Of a stretch of 64,000 nt of DNA, positions 58,519-64,000 are shown piece after piece. The DNA comes from Sulfurimonas sp. (GTDB lineage: Bacteria; Campylobacterota; Campylobacteria; Campylobacterales; Sulfurimonadaceae). Every line of letters begins with the position of its first letter. Position 1 is the first letter of the stretch. Under the pieces are notes generated by a model, which saw only the letters and a list, made by a program, of their open reading frames with translations, did no database searches and was not told the origin of the DNA. The stretch spans positions 124,001-188,000 of the forward strand of contig JAABQD010000001.1 in assembly GCA_011391635.1 (NCBI GenBank). Direction: 5' to 3'. A program made the translations under genes and the position numbers.

Positions 58519-59310
58519 ATGCAGTTATCGATGTTAGAAAAGTTACACCAAGAGGATATCCTCAATCCTCAGCATCCTTCTATCTTTTTTCAGCACAAAA
58601 ACTACAAAATTTTGATTTACAGGCTCTTTTCCAAACACACCAAACATTCGGATATACTCAAAGTTGAATCGCACTCTTTTATCATAGATAATGAGAACTC
58701 AATTTTCACTTACAATAAACTCCACAAAGAGTTCACGCAGATAGATGATTACAAAGCTCTCTACACTATTTTGGACAAACTCGTCGATAAGACTATGGAA
58801 GAGATAGAAAATCATGTAGAACTCATCGAAGAGCTTGAAGAGAATATTTATGACAACAAAGACTCGATTCAAATCTGGTTTAAGCTCAAAAAAGAGATGG
58901 TGCGTATGGAGAGACTTCTCTCTCAGGCTTCAAAAGCACACATGGAGTTTATAAGAAGCTCAGAAGAGATAAAACATGATAATGAATTACGCACAGAATT
59001 TGAAGATATCGAAGAGCATCTCAACCGTATCTATCGTTACACGGCTATGAATATCACAAAGCTCGATAATATTTACAATCTTTACACAATCATGGCAAAT
59101 GAAAATATGAGAAAAACGATGCTTTTTCTCACTATCATATCTGCTATATTTTTACCAATTAACATCGTTGTTGGATTTTTTGGTATCAACACAGAGGGAC
59201 TCTATTTCTCAGGAAATCCCAATGGGACGAACTTTGTAGCCTCTATTATGATAGGGCTGTTTCTCTCTTTTATGCTTTTACTCTTTTTTAAAAGAAATAA
59301 GTTTTATTAG
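58519..59310 (+). CDS. CorA family divalent cation transporter
   Basis: A 263-residue protein with a long cytoplasmic helical domain and two C-terminal helices. The loop motif reads GFFGINTEG where CorA has GMN; GIN variants occur in ZntB-like relatives. The ion (Mg2+, Zn2+ or other) is uncertain. AAGGAAA precedes the ATG. Confidence 0.8.
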   Translation: MQLSMLEKLHQEDILNPQHPSIFFQHKNYKILIYRLFSKHTKHSDILKVESHSFIIDNENSIFTYNKLHKEFTQIDDYKALYTILDKLVDKTMEEIENHVELIEELEENIYDNKDSIQIWFKLKKEMVRMERLLSQASKAHMEFIRSSEEIKHDNELRTEFEDIEEHLNRIYRYTAMNITKLDNIYNLYTIMANENMRKTMLFLTIISAIFLPINIVVGFFGINTEGLYFSGNPNGTNFVASIMIGLFLSFMLLLFFKRNKFY

Positions 59311-61391
59311 ATTATAACCTCATCACTCACAAGAGGCATTTGGAGCGGTTTACTAAAGTAATAGCCTTGACCATATCTCACACCTATATCTCTTAAAAGA
59401 AGTGCTATCTCTCTTGTTTCTACAAACTCTGCCACACTCTGCATATCCATTCCTTTAGAGAATTGATGAATACTTTTGAGCATGTGAAGTTTTCTATCAT
59501 TGGTTGTGATTTCATTCACGATGGAACCATCTATTTTGACTATATCAATCGGTAAATCAGAAAAATAGGAGAAGTTTGAGTATCCTGAACCAAAATCATC
59601 GATAAGGATTTTTGAGCCATATTTATGAAGCTCTTGGACAAACTCTTTTACTTTTTCCAAATCATTCAGATGTTCTGCCTCCAAAAGTTCTATGTCAATT
59701 CTCGAAGAGACACGAAGATTATTTTTCAAACTACTGAGCAAACTGCTTGTGATTTCATCATCCAATATATCGAGCATAGAGACATTAATACTAAATCTGT
59801 ATTGTGGAAATTGTTCTGCTACTTTGATAGTTTTTTCAATCATAATTTTTGTTATATCATAGTAATAAGAACTTTTTTTCGCTGTATCTAAAAATTTGAT
59901 TGGTGGTAAATAGGAGCCATTTGGAAGTTTTAATCGTACCAAAGCTTCGTACTTTTCTATTTTTGCACTTTGAAGATTGACGATAGGCTGAAAAAATGGA
60001 ATGATACAATCTGTTTGAATAGCAACCTTTATCTGCTCTAAAGTTTCCATATTTTCTTGAACACTTTTTTTGAAATTCAAACTCTCTTTGTATGCTAAAA
60101 CACGCTTGTTTTGCTCTTTTTTGATTATTTTTAGAGCCATATCCGCATTTTCTAACATTGGACTTATGCAGTTACTCGCGATACTTACCGTTATATTTAG
60201 CTCCAATTTGCCAATCAAGAAAATATGCTTCATAATTTTTTGCTCTAAACTAAGTGCTATATTGAATGCAACTTTTTTATCAATATCTTCAAATAAAATT
60301 GCAAACTCATCTCCGCCTAGACGATAGATTTTAAAATCCGCTTGATGGAGAAGTTCTGACTTTAAGAATTGTGCTAAATCTTGCAAAAGAGCATTTCCAA
60401 CCTCATTGCCATATACATCATTAATATCTTTAAACCCATTGATATCTATAACCAAAATATGTGGAAAATCTGATTTACTCAAATCCTCTTCCAACATTTT
60501 TCTATTATACAAGCCCGTGAGCATGTCATATGTAAGAGAGTATTCTAAAGATTTTGTTGTCTCTTGAAGTTTTTTATTTTCTTTGAGGTATTTTGCAAAC
60601 AAAATAGAAATTGCCAAAAGCGAAGAGAGAAACACACTAAAAATAATAAGAGCAAAGATATCAAGTGCTTTAAAATCATTCAATGCTAAAAGTGAAAACT
60701 CTTCTCTAATCTTTTTCATCAAAAGATAAATATCACTATGTGTCACCTTGTATGTCATTGTGACAAATGCTGGATATCTTTTGACTAAATACATGGCATG
60801 TGCATTGAATGTATTGATAAAATCTTGCATTTGTTGATTTGGCGAATCAGAGGTAAGCGTAACATTCAAGTTATTTATATAATCCAAATCCTGCATTTTC
60901 ACTGCATCATTGAGATGTTTTAAAATTTGATTTGCTTGTATAAAGATATTTTTTTCTTCGCTCAAAGCTACGGAACTTTCCACATGCCGAGTCAAAAAAA
61001 CAAGAGAATTTTTTATCCCTGCATTGAGCATCTGAAACTCTTCTATATTTTCAAAATTTTTTGTCAGTCGTTCTTTAAAAAGTTCTAAATTTTTACGAAT
61101 AGAGAGATAGTTTTTATCTTTCAAGATGGCAGAAGCTTCTATTTTTGTATATTTATCTTGCAAATCTTGTATGCTTTGTGAAATTTTATCTTGGTCTTGA
61201 TACGCATAGAGCGAATTTTCCAAGATAAGATAATTCAAATCCGATTGACTGTTTTCCAAATTACTTATAGAGATTAAAAATTCTCTATGATTTTTCGTAA
61301 AATCTCTTTGAAGAAGGTAAAAATATGTCAAGACAATAGAAGAGATTATCCCTACTGCAAAAGTCAAATAGAGTAAACGATTGAGTTTCAA
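59307..61391 (-). CDS. GGDEF-EAL protein with periplasmic sensor
   Basis: A 694-residue membrane protein with TM1 (about 7-26), a helical periplasmic domain, TM2 (about 245-270), an intact GGDEF (RLGGDEFAIL) and an intact EAL (KYEALVRL, DDFGSGYSNFSYF). It may make or degrade c-di-GMP and could control the LapD receptor, an inference. Word copy at 60978-60989. Confidence 0.92.
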   Translation of the reverse strand: MKLNRLLYLTFAVGIISSIVLTYFYLLQRDFTKNHREFLISISNLENSQSDLNYLILENSLYAYQDQDKISQSIQDLQDKYTKIEASAILKDKNYLSIRKNLELFKERLTKNFENIEEFQMLNAGIKNSLVFLTRHVESSVALSEEKNIFIQANQILKHLNDAVKMQDLDYINNLNVTLTSDSPNQQMQDFINTFNAHAMYLVKRYPAFVTMTYKVTHSDIYLLMKKIREEFSLLALNDFKALDIFALIIFSVFLSSLLAISILFAKYLKENKKLQETTKSLEYSLTYDMLTGLYNRKMLEEDLSKSDFPHILVIDINGFKDINDVYGNEVGNALLQDLAQFLKSELLHQADFKIYRLGGDEFAILFEDIDKKVAFNIALSLEQKIMKHIFLIGKLELNITVSIASNCISPMLENADMALKIIKKEQNKRVLAYKESLNFKKSVQENMETLEQIKVAIQTDCIIPFFQPIVNLQSAKIEKYEALVRLKLPNGSYLPPIKFLDTAKKSSYYYDITKIMIEKTIKVAEQFPQYRFSINVSMLDILDDEITSSLLSSLKNNLRVSSRIDIELLEAEHLNDLEKVKEFVQELHKYGSKILIDDFGSGYSNFSYFSDLPIDIVKIDGSIVNEITTNDRKLHMLKSIHQFSKGMDMQSVAEFVETREIALLLRDIGVRYGQGYYFSKPLQMPLVSDEVII

Positions 61392-62311
61392 AACATATCC
61401 ATTACGAAAGGTTTTTCACCTTTGAGAGTCTCTAAAAAGAGAACGATTTTATCTGCTTCTTCCTCTGAGATTTGCTGTCCAAGATTGTATTTGGACATTA
61501 CCTGTACCGCTTCTTTGAGCGTTTTGACACTTCCATCATGAAAATAGGGTGCAGTAAGCGTTATATTTCTGAGTGTTGGCACTTTAAATACATTTTTGTG
61601 TTCACTGTTTTTAGTTATTTCTGCTCTATCTGGGTAGCTTGTATTAGAATTATATTCTATAAATGTACCCATTTTTTGAAAAGAGTTTGCACCGATATTG
61701 ACACCATTATGACAAGTAATGCATCCTAATTGTTTAAAAATAGTGTAGCCTTCTTGTTCTTGAGATGTCAATTGTAACTCATTTCTCAAAAACTTATCAA
61801 ATCGCGAGTTAGGCGTAGTCAGAGCATTTTCAAACTCTACAATCGCTTCAAGTGCTTGTTGATACTCAATTTTTGAAGTGCCATACACCTCTTGAAATTT
61901 TTGTTTATATTTTGCGGAAGCATTGAGTCGCTCTTCAATACTTTTTGGATTCATATTGTGTTCGGCTGGGTTATTGATTGGACCATCGGCTTGTTCGAGA
62001 AGATTGTTGGCTCTGCCATTCCAAAATTGTTTGAAATTATATTTTGCATTAAAAACTGTTGGAGCTTGAATATTTCCTTTTTTGCCCTCAAACCCCTCTG
62101 AAACCACTCTTGCATCTGCACCACCACTAGAAACATCATGGCAACTTACACATGCCGTAGAGCTGTCTTTTGATAACATCGTGTCAAAAAAAAGCTCCTT
62201 CCCGAGTAAAGCTTTTTTTATATGCACTCCACGCTCCAAAGGAATAGGAGATATAGGCTCACTCGCATAAACAATTGTAATAATTAAAAGAGGTGTGAGA
62301 TACTTCAACAT
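61388..62311 (-). CDS. Dihaem cytochrome c peroxidase
   Basis: A 307-residue periplasmic enzyme with signal peptide and two haem sites: CVSCH (C54-H58) and CITCH (about residue 197). It reduces H2O2 with electrons from cytochrome c. GKELFFDTMLSKDSSTACVSC matches the CcpA/MauG family. It overlaps the GGDEF-EAL gene by four bases. Confidence 0.9.
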   Translation of the reverse strand: MLKYLTPLLIITIVYASEPISPIPLERGVHIKKALLGKELFFDTMLSKDSSTACVSCHDVSSGGADARVVSEGFEGKKGNIQAPTVFNAKYNFKQFWNGRANNLLEQADGPINNPAEHNMNPKSIEERLNASAKYKQKFQEVYGTSKIEYQQALEAIVEFENALTTPNSRFDKFLRNELQLTSQEQEGYTIFKQLGCITCHNGVNIGANSFQKMGTFIEYNSNTSYPDRAEITKNSEHKNVFKVPTLRNITLTAPYFHDGSVKTLKEAVQVMSKYNLGQQISEEEADKIVLFLETLKGEKPFVMDMF

Positions 62312-62334
62312 GTATCCATTTTAACTGAACGAAC

Positions 62335-62982
62335 TTAAAAACTTACTTTTTTGTAGAACTTTTTGAGTCCTCGTTTGGCTTTTGTATCCAAATCGTATGA
62401 AATAAATTCTAAATACTCTATAATGTCCTTTGATGCTATATTTGTTCTTGTTGCTGCCTGTTTTAGTATGTATTGTGGTATTTTTATTTTCTGTTTTAGA
62501 AAGTTTTTTTGGATTTTTTTATAGAGATTTTTCTCTTTGTGATAACAAAGAAGAGCAAATACAAAAGGGAGTTTATATTTTTGATTCCACTCTTTTGCTA
62601 AATCCACATGCCGCTTATTTTGAAGGTAGTATCGCAGTGCTTTATCACCGATAATCACTTCACCCTGCACACCCAAGATACGAGCAAGAACATTCGATGT
62701 TGCAGAATCTTTATCTACGATATCTTTGGCATGTGGAATGACTAAAACACTCCGAACCTCTTTTTTTGCGATAATTCCCAAATCCACATGCCGATATTTT
62801 TTAGCTGTGATACTTGAAATAAATGCAGCATCCACACGACGCGATGCAAATTTTTTATTTATGTTGGAAGGGACACCTTTTTTGTAGTGAATACTCATGC
62901 TTTGTTGACTACTAGAGAGAAATCGCTTCATGAAAATATGAAAAGGTAAAAGATTCAGATACTCAATTTTTCCAAAAATCAT
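62335..62982 (-). CDS. mqnA: MqnA family protein (chorismate dehydratase, futalosine pathway)
   Basis: A 215-residue protein of the periplasmic-binding-like MqnA/MqnD fold: FGKIEYLNLLPFHIF at the start and DAAFISSITAKKY. It makes 3-enolpyruvyl benzoate from chorismate for menaquinone, the route used by Campylobacterota. It is short relative to some MqnA proteins. Three word copies lie inside (62604, 62728, 62784). Confidence 0.82.
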   Translation of the reverse strand: MIFGKIEYLNLLPFHIFMKRFLSSSQQSMSIHYKKGVPSNINKKFASRRVDAAFISSITAKKYRHVDLGIIAKKEVRSVLVIPHAKDIVDKDSATSNVLARILGVQGEVIIGDKALRYYLQNKRHVDLAKEWNQKYKLPFVFALLCYHKEKNLYKKIQKNFLKQKIKIPQYILKQAATRTNIASKDIIEYLEFISYDLDTKAKRGLKKFYKKVSF

Positions 62983-63075
62983 CTCACTACTCCAACAAAT
63001 TTGTTAGAGGAATTATACATTGATTAGCTTATTTTGATATAATCATCCTCATAATATAGTGCATGAGGAGCCATT

Positions 63076-63297
63076 TTGGTACGCGTAGATTTTTTAGGTC
63101 CTATTCAAAAAGCACCACTCGAATTAGAGATTACAAATTTAAGTGAGTTAGCTCTCATTTTACAAAAAGATACAGAGTTATCGCAGTGGCTGAGCAACTC
63201 TGCAGTAGCTCTCAATGATACTCTTGTCAATTCATTGGATGTTGCTCTAAAAGATGGGGATAGAATCTCTTTACTCCCTCCAGTTTGTGGAGGCTGA
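63076..63297 (+). CDS. moaD: Molybdopterin synthase small subunit MoaD
   Basis: A 73-residue ubiquitin-like sulfur carrier ending in the essential VCGG. It starts at TTG with GAGGAG upstream. It forms the synthase with MoaE, encoded four bases on. Confidence 0.92.
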   Translation: MVRVDFLGPIQKAPLELEITNLSELALILQKDTELSQWLSNSAVALNDTLVNSLDVALKDGDRISLLPPVCGG

Positions 63298-63301
63298 AAA
63301 A

Positions 63302-63748
63302 GTGTTAAGCCTCTATGATGGTGCATTAAATGTCCCTAAAATTTTACAAGATTGGTATGAAGAAGAAGCAAAAAGCAACTACGGTGCTTATATCCCTTTT
63401 GTAGGGACTGTACGCGATGAAGATGGTATCGAGGGGCTAAGCTTCGACATCTATGAACCTATCCTTGAGAGCTGGTTCAAAACATGGCAAACAAAAGCCA
63501 AAGAGAGTGGCGCAATCATCAAAATGGCACATAGTCGTGGAGATGTTCTTTTACACGAATCTTCTTATATCGCAGCAGTTTTTTCTCCTAAACGCCGTGT
63601 AGCACTTGAGTTTATAGAAAAATTTGTAGAAGATTTTAAAGCCTCCGCACCTATATGGAAATATGATTTAAGAGACGGAGCAAGAATTTACGCACTCTCT
63701 CGTTCTACAGCCATCCAAGGAAGCGGTATTTTAGGAGTAAAAAATTGA
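63302..63748 (+). CDS. moaE: Molybdopterin synthase catalytic subunit MoaE
   Basis: A 148-residue protein starting VLSLYDGALN with conserved GAYIPFVGTVRDE and HSRGDVLLHESSYIAAVFSPKR. A GTG at 63302 with GGAGG 8 bases upstream is preferred to an ATG at 63254 that lies inside moaD. Confidence 0.93.
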   Translation: MLSLYDGALNVPKILQDWYEEEAKSNYGAYIPFVGTVRDEDGIEGLSFDIYEPILESWFKTWQTKAKESGAIIKMAHSRGDVLLHESSYIAAVFSPKRRVALEFIEKFVEDFKASAPIWKYDLRDGARIYALSRSTAIQGSGILGVKN

Positions 63749-64000
63749 ATATGCTCTCATATGAAACAAGTATCAATATGCTCGATTTGCTCCATGTCGG
63801 AGCAGTCAGAACAGAGAATGTTCCACTTAGTAGCTCTTTGGGAAGAGTTCTTGCAGAGGACATTATCGCAAAGTACAATGACCCGCAATTTCCAACGGCT
63901 TCCATGGATGGCTATGCCATTATTGCCTCCGATCAAGAGTTAGAATCTCTCACAATCTTAGGTATAAATCCAGCAGGAACGAATGAGCAAAGAGTCATAA
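63745..64000 (+). CDS. moeA: Molybdopterin molybdotransferase MoeA, cut by window edge
   Basis: The first 85 codons are visible: MLSYETSINMLDLLHVGAV and PLSSSLGRVLAEDIIAKYNDPQFPTASMDGYA are MoeA N-terminal motifs. It inserts molybdate into molybdopterin. TTG at 63745 overlaps the moaE stop with AGGAG 7 bases upstream; ATG at 63751 is the alternative. Confidence 0.9.
   Translation, partial: MNMLSYETSINMLDLLHVGAVRTENVPLSSSLGRVLAEDIIAKYNDPQFPTASMDGYAIIASDQELESLTILGINPAGTNEQRVI

Larger units (their letters stand above)
4086..62793. repeat. Dispersed word TCCACATGCC, about 41 copies (DNA-uptake-sequence-like)
   Basis: Counted by eye on both strands. Plus-strand copies of CCACATGCC start at 6222, 11591, 14059, 16632, 30186, 31577, 33266, 33841, 33981, 35028, 35150, 36538, 36871, 38203, 39920, 43396, 43938, 44170, 45211, 53122, 54313, 56395, 60980, 62604 and 62784. 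Minus-strand copies (GGCATGTGG) start at 4087, 7731, 11606, 14032, 34024, 34227, 36553, 37114, 38946, 41475, 45034, 46975, 53705, 54268, 56376 and 62728. The base before is T in all but two (16632, 45211). The base after is A in 32, G in 8 and T in one. Confidence 0.93.

Noticed and set aside
1-64000. CRISPR array, prophage or integrative element
   Set aside because: No regularly spaced repeats, no integrase, transposase or phage structural genes were found, and the tRNA cluster has no duplicated 3' end nearby.

Overview
The window looks like chromosomal DNA of a Campylobacterota (epsilonproteobacterial) bacterium, probably close to Sulfurimonas. The reasons are the AT-rich composition, the order of the cbb3 oxidase genes, HisZ, the MqnA (futalosine) route to menaquinone, DUF507 next to carA, soluble CZB chemoreceptors, CetA/CetB-like split energy-taxis receptors, and ribosomal proteins of epsilonproteobacterial type. 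The genus is an inference; the phylum is well supported. No gap between genes exceeds 300 bases, and no phage, insertion sequence, CRISPR array or rRNA operon was seen.

Layout. 1-3.5 kb: ccoNOQP cbb3 oxidase on the minus strand, with ccoP cut by the window edge. 3.5-10.2 kb: carA, DUF507, MotE- and FliJ-like flagellar genes, purA, hisZ, a class V aminotransferase and rdgB, all minus. 10.3-15.8 kb: an MFS transporter facing infC, thrS and ilvD. 15.9-16.3 kb: four tRNA genes (Gly, Leu, Cys, Ser) behind a good sigma70 promoter. 16.4-18.4 kb: CvfB-like S1 protein, two unknown genes and chorismate mutase. 18.4-29.1 kb: the S10-spc ribosomal protein operon from rpsJ to infA, minus strand. 29.3-34.9 kb: an AAA ATPase, a CZB chemoreceptor, two response-regulator genes (one a hybrid histidine kinase), rnhB and a Dps-like ferritin. 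34.9-38.2 kb: a zinc or manganese uptake operon without an ATPase gene. 38.3-41.5 kb: rhodanese, DUF309, MscS, MFS and RDD proteins. 41.7-53.3 kb: four chemoreceptors, two of them paired with PAS genes, plus a B12 radical SAM gene and a LapG/LapD pair. 53.3-59.3 kb: a WecA-like transferase and a K+/divalent cation transport group (TrkH, TrkA, RCK channel, CorA). 59.3-63 kb: GGDEF-EAL protein, dihaem peroxidase and mqnA. 63-64 kb: moaD-moaE-moeA, with moeA cut by the edge.

The most unusual feature is not a gene. The word TCCACATGCC (usually extended to TTCCACATGCCA) occurs about 40 times in 64 kb, on both strands, inside genes in several reading frames and between genes. Five times it occurs as a closely spaced inverted pair that forms a hairpin at a gene end. 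This is the pattern of the DNA uptake sequences of Neisseriaceae and Pasteurellaceae. I know of no such sequence described for Campylobacterota. It is absent from the ribosomal protein operon and the cco genes and dense between 33 and 45 kb.

Working together, the genes describe a microaerobic respirer that uses menaquinone, navigates by energy, redox and zinc-type cues through many chemoreceptors, controls surface attachment through c-di-GMP (LapD/LapG), and probably takes up DNA preferentially from its own kind.
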